A DNA stretch of 64,000 nucleotides from Talinum fruticosum (Eukaryota > Streptophyta > Magnoliopsida > Caryophyllales > Talinaceae), in contig JAITYX010000007.1 of NCBI GenBank assembly GCA_021018815.1, forward strand, positions 1,675,001 to 1,739,000, given 5' to 3'. The position numbers and the translations under genes are program-made. Of this stretch, positions 12,641 through 23,769 are shown piece by piece; position 1 is the stretch's first letter; every line of letters begins with the position of its first letter. The notes under the pieces are model-generated. The model saw only the letters and a program-made list of their open reading frames with translations, was not told the DNA's origin and did not search any database.

Positions 12641-12649
12641 TCACTCCCT

Positions 12650-13390
12650 TTACTGACTTCCTTTTCGAGGAAGAGCACTTTTGGGAACCCAGATTTTGAA
12701 TAACTTTGGGTCCGGTCCGATTCCGGGTCTTCCTTCCGAAAACCGAGTTTGTGTCTCTTTCTTTTGAAAATTTTTTCTTTTGTAAACGGGAGGAGAAGGC
12801 TTTTTGTTATAAGCTAGTCCGGGCTTAGTCTTCTGTTCATTTGTATGAATGGGACCATGCTCAGCCTTCTTGAACTTTACAATTTCGGAATCCTTTTTGA
12901 AAAGACTGGAATTGGATTTTGATTCCTCTTCTTCATTGAAACCAAGTCTTTCTTTCCTGAAGGAGGCACATCGAGAGCCTAATAACATATTAAGGTTTTT
13001 CTAACATTGAGTGAATTTCAAAACAAGCTCTTGAGACTCATTAAGCTTCCTTTTAAGTTGCTCATTCTCTATTATGAGTTACTCGGACATAGTCTCATTT
13101 GCTTGAGTACTTGGTCTTAAGTTCTTTCGGATTATGTCTCGGTTTTTCGATTCATTTTTCAAACCATTGCTCTCACAAGTAAGAGACTCAATTTTTCTTT
13201 GAACAAAAAGAGTCGAATTGGAATTTTCTTCCAAAGTGAAAATGCATCATGCTAGATCAACTTTTGAAAAATTGAGAAAGTATTCAACTATCTCATTAAC
13301 ATCAAAGTCCTCATTGTCTAACTCCGATTCAGCTTTTGAGTCCATAAGTGCCATAAGACACTTAGAGTCATCCGAGTCATCTTCTTCGAG
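12650..13390 (-). pseudogene. SIR-A gag-protease linker
   Basis: Low-complexity, Lys/Glu-rich linker typical of Sirevirus gag-pol. Sense pieces include KIWVPKSALPRKGSQ and KPSPPVYKRKNFQKK (12,650-12,990). The plus strand at 13,020-13,380 reads as repeated serine, acidic and leucine codons on the opposite strand, probably a coiled-coil segment. Stops and shifts prevent a continuous frame. Confidence 0.6.
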
Positions 13391-13950
13391 ATGAGTCGTC
13401 ATCATTCTAGGTAGCCATCATTGCGTTCTTCTTTTGATCCTTCTTTCTCTTGGGACAATCTTTGACTATGTGTTCCTTCGTTGCCACATTCGAAGCAACC
13501 TGAGTTCTTAGATAAAGATAACTTTGAAGGAGAAGAATATTTCCCTTTTCTGTTCTTCTTATCTTTCTTGTACAACTCATCCTTTGGCATCTTTTCCCAA
13601 TTCTTACATTTCATCATTCTTTTAAACCCAGCGAGCTATGAGTTCCATAGGGTCCTCTTCGATTATGAGGAGCTCGAGACTTTCACGTTTGCTTTATGAG
13701 GCCTTCGAGCGCAATATTCCTTTTGGCGATGACCTCAGCATCCTCTTCCTCCAAATGAATCTCGTGAGTGAGTAGCTTGCCAAAAAGCTTGTCTTGCCTT
13801 AGTTGAGAGAGGTTCGATCTTCTTCAATGACTGTCACTTTGGGACACCATCTCTTCTTGGGTAGACTTCTCGGAATCTTTCTAGACATTTCTTTGTGAGA
13901 AATCCTTCTACCTAGAGATTTAAGATCATTGGTAATCTCAGTGAACCGAA
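13391..13950 (-). pseudogene. SIR-A gag, C-terminal part with zinc knuckle
   Basis: Capsid/nucleocapsid fragment. In sense order (right to left) it has LKSLGRRISHKEMSRKIPRS (13,870-13,930), a linker with KKDKKNRKGKYSSPS, and a zinc knuckle CFECGNEG at 13,470-13,500. After the last Gly an extra A puts the His and final Cys of the CX2CX4HX4C motif, and the sequence after it, into the +1 frame. SIR-F has the same extra base. At 13,951 the gene is interrupted by SIR-S, and it resumes at 15,372. Confidence 0.8.
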
Positions 13951-15371
13951 TGAAGGTTTGCTCTTGGAGAGTCTTAGTCACCCTAGAGGAGGGGTGAATA
14001 GGGTGATGAGGAAATTTTAACAAACTTGGAAGATTAAAGCTTGAAAAGAATAATCAAGACAATCCGAGTCTAGATTGAACTCGGAAGAGTGTGAACTCAA
14101 ATATATGTGGAAAACCTCCCGGGGCAGAAAACCACGGCCGGTGCTAATCCAAGCACCAAGTCAAATCCACTATTTTGAATCCATAAAATACAGTAGACCG
14201 ACTCAACCGAATTGCTCCCTTAAACAATTCCTTATAGAGTTTTCCTAGACTCAGTAGTTCCCTTATCTTATCTAGTACTTCCTAACCGAGGTAACCTTTA
14301 CATCTAGGGACAATTGAGCTAAGTTAACCCTTACAGCTCAGTCAAGGAACCTTACTTAGAAAGTAAGAAAGAGTATGTGACTTATTACAAGACTTTACAA
14401 CTCGGAAAGTAAGAATTACAAGCTGGGAGTTGTAAATAGAAGATTGAGTATAAATACAAAGACTTTGGCTTAAGTAATGTGTATTGACAATAATTCTAGC
14501 AAGTCTCAGCAATCTTCAAGTCTTGAGAGTTGGCTTCTATTTATAGATGACCAAGCAGATTAGCCGTTCGGATGTGAACATTGTGCAATGGCTCTTGACT
14601 CCTAAAGGTGCTCTAATCAGCAGGTGGTGTCCGAAAAGTAAGGTAGAAATCACCGTTGAGCTTAGTGTTGAAGATTTCCAGTTTTGAAATAGACAACCAC
14701 GACACAGCGTCTAAGCCTTGTTCGAAGTAGAAAAGCCTTGTCTGCTGGTGGTGATTGACAGCTTGAAGCCGGTTACTTTTGTAATTAAAAAATAGGATAA
14801 CCTCATTTAGATAACCTACAAAAGTAAGTAATTTTGGTTCTCAAAGTGTAAAATACTTTGGTCTAAGATTAGGCATAGATAATAATTTAATTAAGATAAT
14901 TAAGTGCAAAATTATCTTAGGCCTAGAGGAGTGGAATTTTCTTAGTCTAACATTCATTACACTCATAATCCATCGAGTCGAGTCTTAGGAAAGATTAAAT
15001 TATAAAGAAAATATCGGAGTATAAGTACTTGATCTAAACAAATAATTCTCGAAGAAACATGCTGACTTAGAAAGATGGATTAACACTGTAATTCACTTTA
15101 CCTCAGAATATGAAGTCCGAGCTTAGATTAAAAGTGTTAGAGAGATTGTTTGAACATGCGATAAAACTAAGTAGTGTCCGAGTGACTCGAAATATCGGTG
15201 TGAGTTGATGAACAAGAATGTGTTTTTAAGTCGGTCGGAATCGAATGACAACATATGCAATAGTTTCTATATTACTTAGAATGACTTGTAATCAAAACTT
15301 AGGAAGGATGATGTTTGTACCTGAGTCCTTGATAGTACTCAGAATGATATAAATTCGAGTCCGAGTCTTCA
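13951..15371 (-). mobile_element. SIR-S: single Sirevirus-family LTR inside SIR-A gag
   Basis: A 1,421-bp LTR with full ends, TGAAGGTTTGCTC to GAGTCTTCA, and a TATA box (sense CTATAAATAG, 14,536-14,545). It lies within gag: the left flank ends ...gtgaaccgaa and gag resumes with catccgagtg near 15,381, matching the uninterrupted gag in SIR-F (62,665-62,700). No element body adjoins it, so it is a solo LTR. The flanking five bases (ccgaa and cccat) do not match, so a clean duplication is absent. Confidence 0.85.
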
Positions 15372-15860
15372 CCCATCATACATCCGAGTGATGTTTTCTT
15401 CGAGCTCCATCTTAAACAGCTCATACTTATGAAGATACCGACTTATCTTCGCCTACTTCACTTGGCTTGTTCTTCATAGGTGTTGACAAGTGTGTCCCAC
15501 ACCTCTTTAGCTGTGTTATAGGCCAAGACCCTGTTGTATTCTTCGATGCTAATGGCACCCATCAATGTGTTCATAGCTTTGAAATTCTTTCGAATTTCTC
15601 GGTCTCCTCAATAGTGAACTCGGACTTGGCTTTAGGTACAAAAGTTTCATTCTCCGTCTTCATTGGTTCATTGGAATGTAGTTGCCGGCTTGGATGATAT
15701 TCCAAACATCTTCATCGTTGTCCATTAGGAAACATACCATCATTTTCTTCCAATGGGCAAAGTTTGACCCTTTGAACTTCGGTGGTCCGGTAGATGATCT
15801 TCCTTCATCGAACTCTCCATTGTTCGAGATCCATCTAATCTTTATACCTTTGGATGGTGA
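15372..15860 (-). pseudogene. SIR-A gag, N-terminal part
   Basis: Sense order: NNGEFDEGRSS (15,790-15,830), then PKFKGSNFAHWKKMMVCFLM and DNDEDVWNIIQAGNYIP, ending at KYELFKMELEENITRM next to SIR-S. This is the UBN2/DUF4219-type gag N-terminus of Sirevirus-like elements, which forms the virus-like particle. The likely start is around 15,830, but the nearest ATG is out of frame with NNGEF, so a frameshift lies at the very start. Confidence 0.75.
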
Positions 15861-15876
15861 GATCCTCTTGAAAGGC

Positions 15877-15891
15877 TAGGCTCGATACCAA
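15877..15891 (-). promoter_or_regulatory. SIR-A primer-binding site
   Basis: Sense TTGGTATCGAGCC directly follows the LTR end. It is complementary to the 3' end of initiator Met-tRNA except that one base is missing from the CAG of the usual TGGTATCAGAGCC. Confidence 0.85.
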
Positions 15892-15892
15892 T

Positions 15893-17354
15893 TTAAGGTT
15901 TGCTTGTGGAGAGTCTAAGTCACCTTAGAGAGGGTTGAATAGGGTGATGGAGAAAATTAAATGATTTTTTCAACAAATCAACTAAACAAGCAGATTCCGA
16001 GTCTAGATTGGACTTAGAAAATTGATAACACAGATTTACTTAGAAACCTTTCTAGGGCGAGAAAACCATGGACAGTGCTAATCCAAGCACCAAGTAAAAT
16101 CCACTATTTTGAATCCACAAAATACAAGGACTTACTCTACCAAAATTGCTCCCTTAAACAATTCCTTACAATGTTTTCCTAGACTTAGAAGTTCCCTTGT
16201 CCGATCTAGTACTTCCTAACCGATGTAACCTTTACAATAAGGGACAAGCTGAGCTGAGTTAACCTTTACAGCTTTGTCAAGGGACCTTACTCCGAAAGTA
16301 AGAAAAGAATGTGACTAATTACAAGACTTTCTTTACAACTCGGAAAATATTAAATACAGATTTAGAGTTGTGAATAAAAGATTGAATATGAGTGAGAACA
16401 ATAATTTCAACTCAAGTAATGTGTTTAGCAATAATGTTCAACAATCTTATAGTCTTTTGAGATGGCTTCTACTTATATCCAACAAGTCGAGTGACCGTTG
16501 AGTCTTCGTTCTAAACGAAGCCTTCACTAGCCGTTGTAATCGGCTCTTCCGAGTCACTCGGAAAAGATCCGTTAGGATGTGAACGTTTTGCAACGACTCT
16601 CGGATCCAAAAGATAGTCCAATCACTTGGTGGTAACTAAAAGTTGTGGTGGAAACAACCGTTAAGCCTAGAGTTAGAGTTTTCCAGTTTTGGAAACAGAC
16701 AACCCCGACACGGTGTCCGAGCCATGTCGAGAAGTAGGTAAAACTTGTCTGCTAGTGTTTGATAGCTAGAAGCCGGTTGCTTTTGAATTTCAAAAATGAG
16801 TTAGCCTTGTTTGAATAATCTACAAAAGAAAACCACATTGGTTCTCAAAGTATAAAATACTTTGGTCCAAGATTAGGCACGAGATAATAATTAAATTAGC
16901 ATATTGAAAAGCTTAATTATCTTTAGCCTAGAAGAATGGAATTTTCGGAGTCTCATATTCAATATACTAAAATTTCATCTGATTCAATCCTAAGGATGAT
17001 CGAGTAGAGAGAATAAAATATTAGAGTATAACAACTTAATCTGGTCAAATAATTTTAAAAGAAATAAACTCGACTTAGAATGATGAATTAACGATGTAAT
17101 TCTCTTTACGTTGAAATACATAGTCGAGTGCTTAGAATAAAAGTGTTAGAGAAATTATTTCGAATGAGTCGAAACATAGGTGTAGGAGATATGCAATAAG
17201 GTTTTTTACGAGTCGGTTAGAACAGAATGAAAACTTACACATGAGTTTCTATAATACTCGGAATGAATTGAAATCAAAACTTAAGAGAGATAGGATTTAT
17301 ACCGAGTCTTCATGTAATACTCATAATGACTTAGAGTTAGAAATTGAGTCTTCA
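15893..17354 (-). repeat. SIR-A 5' LTR
   Basis: 1,462 bp, from TTAAGGTTTGC (altered TGAAGG) to GAGTCTTCA, and similar along its whole length to 5,055-6,525. It is bounded by the PBS on the left and by target-site duplication AACAC (17,355-17,359) on the right. Confidence 0.9.
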
Positions 17355-17475
17355 AACACGATATGTCATCTAACATACGTAGGTGTAACAAATGAAAAAT
17401 ATACGAGATAACGAACTTAACTTCGTATTTTCTTACACTCACGGGATCCTATAACTCACAGTCACTCTAAACCTA

Positions 17476-17488
17476 GGCTCTAATACCA
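17476..17488 (-). promoter_or_regulatory. GYP2 primer-binding site
   Basis: Sense TGGTATTAGAGCC matches the initiator Met-tRNA PBS with one change, C to T in CAG. It implies a minus-strand LTR element whose 5' LTR lies to the right and whose body lies to the left (17,360-17,475 and, across SIR-A, the spacer left of 5,055). Confidence 0.65.
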
Positions 17489-18286
17489 CATTTATACCAC
17501 CAAATTCCATAATCAACAGTTTAGTCTTAATGATTGACTAACAAGTAATTAGCGCATTGAAAAAAGGAAGTTGTTTAGTCTTAATGACTGATTAACTAGT
17601 AATTAGTGCAACGAAAAAGAGGATTAGAAGTGTTCCTGCCCCTCTTCAACAAAGAGCAAGGCAACTCCGAATTAAAATATGAACATCACTTGTAAAGTTG
17701 AAGTTGTCAATACTTAAGACGTCCGACTTACAACGACATAAACAAGAGACATGTTAACAAGTACTTGTCATGATTACAACTTATTTAACCAAACATACAT
17801 ATCTCCCAAAGATCATGTTTCCTAACTACCACTGTGAGTCTCTAAGTTTCATTGACCGAAATAATTAAGTGTTGCTTCCCTCTGCTTTAGCCTCACCTAA
17901 AACAAAATAAAGAAAATATTTTTAAATGGTGAGCCGAAACTCAACATGTCCATCCATATATTGTAAATAATTATTATATAAAGATATTTTGAGCACTTGA
18001 ATTTAAATTCATTTATAAATCGGATAGGAAGAATATAGTAAAACATTTATTAATTTATTATCTATGTGGCTTCTTACTATCATCGATTCCCTAAATATGC
18101 GCACACCCATACCGATCGGGAAGTATAGTTAATAATGGGAAAATATATGTATCATATGATCATAGGTGTTTCCTTCCCCTTTTGTTTCATTTTGAAATGA
18201 CGACAAAGATGATCGATGTCGATGGCCTTAACAATCATTTTAAAATAAAATATTTCATTAATAAAGTCGATAGTTGAAGAAACTTA

Positions 18287-18304
18287 TTTTTATTATTATT
18301 TTTA

Positions 18305-18359
<55 letters not shown>

Positions 18360-18369
18360 CATTATTATA
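18287..18369. repeat. (TTA)n microsatellite in GYP2 LTR
   Basis: A mostly perfect TTA/ATT run with a few TTTTA variants at its left edge. Confidence 0.95.
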
Positions 18370-18589
18370 ATTTCTTGTGACTAGGTGAATTTCATTTAGG
18401 TAAGGCATTTCTTAACTTGTTAACATCATGGAGTGTTGACTTCAATTGGTTGTAAATTATTTAAGAACAACGTCCATAACTTGAATCGATCTCCCTTATT
18501 GCGTATTATTTCCCAAAATTAATGATCTTTTTCCTTAAATTGACTCCAAATGCTTTTCATCTATCTCTTTTTAATTACGCCTCTTGCTC

Positions 18590-18835
18590 AATCAATTTAC
18601 TTAAGGCACAAAATTCTCTTAAGTCTTACAAATTTCTTGAATTACTTTACTCAAATCCCTTAAATCACCTAATTTACTTAAATTACTCGGAATCACTTAA
18701 TTTCTTTAACTCACTCAATTTACTTATTTTTCTTAAATCACTAAAATCACTTATTTTCCTTAAATCACTTATTTTACTTAAATCATTAAATTACTTAAAT
18801 TACTTGAATCGCTTAATTTACTTCAAGTAATCTCC
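18590..18835. repeat. Degenerate short tandem repeat
   Basis: About 20 imperfect copies of a 10-15 bp unit such as cttaaatcacttaattta. The open frame at 18,522-18,830 (repeated SLNLLIFLKSL pattern) is a by-product of the repeat. Confidence 0.7.
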
Positions 18836-20198
18836 AACTTTGTCACTTATAATTCATAAATTCCTCAAAATATTATTTCATTTCAAAATCACTCAAATTT
18901 TGACATGCATGCCCATTTTCTTCATTTTCTAACTTTTAAAGTTTTCATTAAGTTGCTAATCACCATCATCAACCATATTTTCACCTCAATTTACACAACC
19001 CATAACAATTAATCCATACTCCAAGCATCGATTGCAATTATCGTAGAATTAGTGAGGGCTCAAATAATTTCCATAGGCTTAATTTTTAGCATCCAACCTC
19101 ACATGACCTCCTCATTCGAATTTTCATAGCAACTTCGGGTTTTTATTCAATGTTAATCTCTCACTTTTTACTTAAATACTTAAATATACATGTTCATCCT
19201 TTACATGTGACATCTAAACAATTATCTTCAAAAATATAGGGATAATTAATAGAGGATTTGAGATTTTTACCCATGAACTAAGAGAAAGTGGGGTTCTTAA
19301 AGTAGTAGAAGGTTTGGGCGTGCTTCTAGTGAATGGCTATAGGTGCGGCGGCAATGGACGACGGCTACGGCCGATGAGGTGGCACTTGTGCGGACGGCTC
19401 CTGATGGAAACTTGCGTCGGCAAGGGCAGCCCTAGGGGGTCAAAAATAGGTGAAAAGATGTATGTGTGCTGTTGGCTTTTCCCCTTCGTGGCTGGCGGTG
19501 GTGGTGGTGCCACGCCGAGGTACTAGCAGCCACGATGTCCGACGATGGAGGCTTGGAGGTGGTCATGACATGCGGTTGTAGTTGGTGGTTGAAGGTGGGT
19601 GGTGTTTTTGGGAAAGAGGAAGAAATTATGGAGTATGGATTTTGAGAGTTGCTTTGAGTTTAAATAAGCCCCTGCTTTAATTTTCTCTCTCCTCCCTCAA
19701 TTGAAAAATTCAACTCAAATTTCCCCTCTTATTTTCCCATTTTGGGCTTCCAACATCTCTTCCAATCTCAATTCCTCAAATTATAAAATCCATAAGTTGC
19801 CAAAGTCGATTTTGTGAATTTTTTCATTTTGGATGATTATATATATATTTGCATATAAATTAGACTCATAATGCTTTCAACAATATTTTTCTTATTTAAA
19901 TTCATCGAAATAACATGAAATAAAATTTTTAATTTGGGCCATGTGTTGTTATCATCATTTGAGTCCTGTAAACACGTCATATATTTGTATGTACAAATAT
20001 GTCATAATATATATCTACATCTATATCTATCTATCTATATATATGTAATGAAAACTTGCATTGAAGTGCATGCGCTCATTGAAAAATTCTTAATTTTTAT
20101 TTTACATATTAAATTAGGATCGGGGTGATACAAATATCCAGGCCAAAACCCACTACCTCGGTTGTAGATTCCATGGTATCGGGACCACGACCTCATAC

Positions 20199-20203
20199 CC
20201 CTC
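20199..20203. repeat. TAT1 target-site duplication, left copy
   Basis: CCCTC directly before the TAT1 array. The same five bases follow the array at 33,688-33,692. Confidence 0.85.
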
Positions 20204-22174
20204 TATAGGAACCATGGTCGGCGGGACTGACTGAGCTTCCCCACGAATGTTTGGCGGGTTTAGAAAGATTTAAAGAATAATTTAGAGTTTTGAAGATTGT
20301 TTTGAAATGTGGGATGAACCTCTTATTTAAAGTTTCCGAATTTTATTAAATATGATTTAAAATGAATTAGGCAGAGTTTGAATAGCGACTTTATTAATCA
20401 TTTTATTTTGGCAATTATTTTTAGAAGGTCCCAGGATATTATTTCTTAACCGAACAAAATAAAAAGCTAGGGTTTTGAATCTGCCGTGAGGTTTTAGGGC
20501 CAGATTAGTGTGAAAACGCCAATCTAGACCAAAGCCACCACTGTTGACCCCACGATGTTGGCCAAAGTCAGCACTTAGGGGTTGGCAGCACCGGCCATGG
20601 GGCCACGACTAAGGAAATCAGCCTCGGCCTTGACCTCTGTCTTGGTTGGCAGATTAGGAGCCCTAAAATTTTACCTGCAGTCGAGAAAAGTCGAGAAGTA
20701 ATGCAATAGAAATAAATCGAAAAGATGGAGTTGGCAATCGGTTTTTGGAGAGAAAAACTAATAAAAATAAAAATAAAATTTGTTCTTCCAATCTTAGTAT
20801 GGGAAAACTAAGACTAGAAAAGGCTAAAAAATGTCCTCAATGGTCTTAGAACCGAGAATTGGATTCGGGGTGTGGGTACGAAACTTAGGGATAAACTCTT
20901 CATTTCCGTCTGTCCGAAGACGATTATTACTAGTTTAAGTAGTGAATTAAAATGATATATCACACATAAGCACAGAACAAGCGATAGAGAAATTAAAGCA
21001 ACCAAAACATGAGTGAAAGAGATAAAGGCAAAAATAAAGGAAAACAATAAAGAAAGTAAAAGCAAAAGAAAACCGGAAAGAAAAGAAAGCGAGAAATTAA
21101 AAGGATTACATCGGGCGGAGAGGAATTTAAATGCAATTACATCTCGAAACCACAATACGAAAGCAATAAAAAACATAAAATAAATAACCGTAAGAAGTCG
21201 AAAGTGAATATGGTGCCCTCACGTTGTCCTACCTGCTGATCCGGATCTCGTTTCGGATCCGGTGATATGAAGGTGGTGAGTAGAGAGAGGCTTTTTGTGA
21301 TTTTGTAGTATAGGTAAGTAGAGGATATATGAATGATTGAGTTTTCGTGTTCAAATGTGGTTTGAATAGGGAATAAAGCATGAGTAGGCTAAAAAGTGAC
21401 CAAGAGATCATAATACAAATGGGATTATTTTGTAGTTGTTAATCGGGTTTCAACTGCATGACACCGAGGGATGAGCCATTGATGAAATGAGAACCTAAGC
21501 TCTCTGTTTTTAAGGAGAGGTTAGGTCAAGGAATGACCTAGCTTTAGCTCTCGGCCAACAGACCTGAATGAGCGAGAATCCGCCACAATACCAGGCAAGA
21601 ATAATGTGAAGATTGAACCGGATAGAACCGGGATAAAATCGGATGAAACCGAGGAGAGCGCACCGGCCATGGGTGTTGCCTAGGGTTTCGTGCCTTTCCT
21701 CGCTATCGAGGGAGTCTTCGGGCCAAAACACAATGTTTTAAGGTGAAATAAGTGGTGGGGACGCCGATCATGCTATGTCCTCCTAGGGTTTCATATTCTT
21801 CCCGTGATACAATAGAAGACTTGGCCAAAACACAACATTTTGAGTGAAAAATAGTGGTAGGGGAGCCGGCCATTGCAGCTTTCCAAAATGGAAAGTTTTC
21901 ATTTTTAGGAGGTTTTCATTTTTAATAGGCTTTATTTTTGGTGTGGGTTTAGGTTTCCTGGATGGGAGCCAAACCTAGGCTTGGTCCAAGCAGAAAGAAA
22001 ATGGGTTTGTGCGCCGACCCAAAGCAAAGAAGGCTACTTTTTATGGTTTACTAGCTTCCTCGCACCAAATAAATTTAGTCCATGATCCAAATCTCCAAAT
22101 AGGACTCGGGATTTCATCATTTGGCTAACAAAATAAATAACAAGAGAAGGGATGATACTTTTTAGGTGTCTATA
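20204..22174 (-). repeat. TAT1 LTR-a (3' LTR)
   Basis: 1,971 bp. It aligns throughout with LTR-b: ggcgggactgactgagcttcc at the left, gtctata at the right (altered TGTAGACACC on sense). It contains a pyrimidine-rich sense segment (20,810-21,180) that reads as a hydrophobic frame, and a degenerate TATA region near 21,500. Confidence 0.9.
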
Positions 22175-22189
22175 GTTAGCACCCACTTT
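22175..22189 (-). promoter_or_regulatory. TAT1 polypurine tract, copy a
   Basis: Sense AAAGTGGGTGCTAAC abuts LTR-a. The copy-b equivalent (AAAGTGGAGGGTAAC, 28,058-28,072) is more purine-rich. Confidence 0.6.
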
Positions 22190-22319
22190 GACCAAGTCCG
22201 AAAGACAAAGGTCAAAGTAGACACTAAAGGGTACTTACCCGGTGTTTGCGTTCCTTCAAAATCGATTGAATGGATGCGTCCGAAATTAGGTACCTTTTGA
22301 CTTGAACTCTAATAGAGGG

Positions 22320-22940
22320 GCCTAGACTTGACTATCTGAGTCCGAAGTCCGGGTTGTTGATTCATGAGCTTGGCCGCTAACCCGAAGCTCATATTGGTGT
22401 GACTAAACTTGGCCATGCACTTAGTCCGAAGCTTGGCGGGAGGCTTAAACTTGACTCGGTTAGTAATGTCCGAAGTCCAACGGAGATGTATGCACTTGGT
22501 GTTTCTTGGATTTGAAGTTCGGCAATTTAGCTTGAGCTTGGCTTGATTAATTTCCCAAAGCTCGGATGAGGGGCCTAAACTTGATCGTTCTTGGTCCGAA
22601 GCTTAGATGAAACTTTCGCACTAAGCTGTTTTGTTAGCTAATAAATAGGTTCAAGAGACTCGACTGGAGTTCTTAATTTTGACCACCTGTCGGGCCCAAC
22701 GCTCGACTAGGATGTGTCCGAACCTTGACCACCATTGGTCCTAAAGCTCGACGGGGTTTGTCCGAACCTTGACCACTATTGGGCTTGAAGCTTTACTAGA
22801 ATGTCTCCGAACCTTGACCTCTGCTGGACTCGAAGCTCAATGGGGGTTGTATGAGTCTTGACCGCTGATGGACCTAAAACTCGACTAGGATGTGTCCGAA
22901 CCTTGATCGTTGCTAGCCACGAAGCTCGACTTCTTCACTT
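22320..22940 (-). repeat. TAT1-a 3' tandem repeats (about 46 bp)
   Basis: At 22,690-22,935 there are about five imperfect units with the pattern gtccgaaccttgaccactgttgggc then gaagctcgactaggat. Looser, related units with cttgac and tccgaagctcgg extend left to about 22,320. Tandem repeats between coding region and 3' LTR are a known trait of Tat/Ogre elements. Confidence 0.8.
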
Positions 22941-22999
22941 TTGTCGAATAGGGACAAATGCTTATCTTTATGTAGAATTCTTGCTTAGACTTGGTCATT

Positions 23000-23769
23000 G
23001 GATAACCTAAAGTCTAGAGATCACCTCCTCACAGTATGATGTTCCATGAGGTTATGTGCACGATGCTAAATTTGAGCTTTTAGTTCGTGTGCTAATAGCT
23101 CCTTTTGTTTGTATGGCGGAACATTGGTGTCTTGCCCCGAGTATTCATGGAGTTTTTGCGTTGTATGACCTTCTCGATCGTGAGCCCCCACGTTCTTCTT
23201 GGGTGCTTGTATCTAGCTCTTCTTGAAGGCTCGGAGAGTTGGTGAGCGTTGAATAGTTGATGGCATGGAAGATCCTCTTCAAAGGTGGCGGTGTCGGTGA
23301 CCTTCGTGATGCTGATTGGACCAATACTACTTGATGCTACTTGATGCTTGGTTGTTTAACTAATTCCTTGTAGGGTGCTTTATTCTTAATTTTTATGTCT
23401 TGAGGAGTTTGACTTCGCACAGGAGATGTATGCAGGACTCAATTCTAAGAACAAATGCATTCTTTTATTAAGATGATGCAAAAAGTTAAAAAAGACAAAG
23501 ACAAAAAGTACACTTTAGCCCTAACTCCCTAAAGTAAAGGCTTAGGAAAAGTAGGCCACTTGAATTGTGATGTATTGCTACTGGTGATGAACTGTGATCC
23601 TAACGGTTTAGATAAAAAATAGCATGCTTCCCAATCGAATTCCGCTCCTCTGGATAGGGCTAAGTGGCTTTGATTTTGGGAAATTGGAAATTAAAAAAGA
23701 TTAGGATTGGAACCGGACCTCATGGGCTTCCTACATATCAGCTATAGCGGAAATTAGGCCTTCATAGCT
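23000..23769 (-). other. TAT1-a stretch between gag and tandem repeats, no gene
   Basis: About 0.8 kb with no frame that resembles pol. In both copies it contains ttgtatgac..ctttcgatcgtgagcccc and an (A)-rich cttttattaagatgatgcaaaaa patch. This is where an autonomous Tat element would be expected to carry its downstream pol sequence. Confidence 0.6.

Larger units (their letters stand above)
5055..17354 (-). mobile_element. SIR-A: complete Sirevirus-like copia element
   Basis: A 12.3-kb Ty1/copia element with its sense strand on minus. It has two LTRs of about 1.47 kb, an initiator-Met PBS, gag, pol in the copia order (integrase before RT), an extra ORF after pol and several polypurine tracts. 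The pol sequence style (WHSKKQN, LSTAEAEY, the gag KYELFKM block) is that of the Sirevirus lineage by family knowledge. AACAC at 5,050-5,054 recurs at 17,355-17,359 as the target-site duplication. The two LTRs differ visibly, by roughly one base in ten by eye, so it is not young. All genes carry stops or frameshifts, and a single LTR (SIR-S) splits gag. Confidence 0.9.
17489..20132 (-). repeat. GYP2 long LTR (about 2.6 kb), Ty3/gypsy-like
   Basis: On minus the block starts at 20,132 with TGTATCACCCCGATCC, typical of gypsy LTRs, and ends beside the PBS. A TATA-like GGGGCTTATTTAAACTC (about 19,662-19,680) is followed by a GC-rich leader full of CCACC on the sense strand (19,310-19,640), then AT-rich DNA with (TTA)n. 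The terminal CA at the PBS side is not clear. It is not homologous to the GYP1 LTR, so it is a second element. The plus-strand open frame at 19,314-19,526 falls in the GC-rich leader and is not a gene I can support. Confidence 0.6.

Noticed and set aside
13951..15371. Treating SIR-S and the SIR-A 5' LTR (15,893-17,354) as the two LTRs of one short element
   Set aside because: The DNA between them is gag and PBS that continue SIR-A gag, and only the 15,893 LTR adjoins a PBS.
18522..18830. A 102-codon frame with repeated SLNLLIFLKSL
   Set aside because: It is generated by the degenerate short tandem repeat.
19314..19526. GC-rich open frame that could be a host gene
   Set aside because: It lies in the CCACC-rich leader of the GYP2 LTR, downstream of its TATA-like box on the other strand, and has no known domain.
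22690..22935. Possible CRISPR array from spaced repeats
   Set aside because: Units are contiguous and imperfect, without unique spacers, and lie in a plant retrotransposon.
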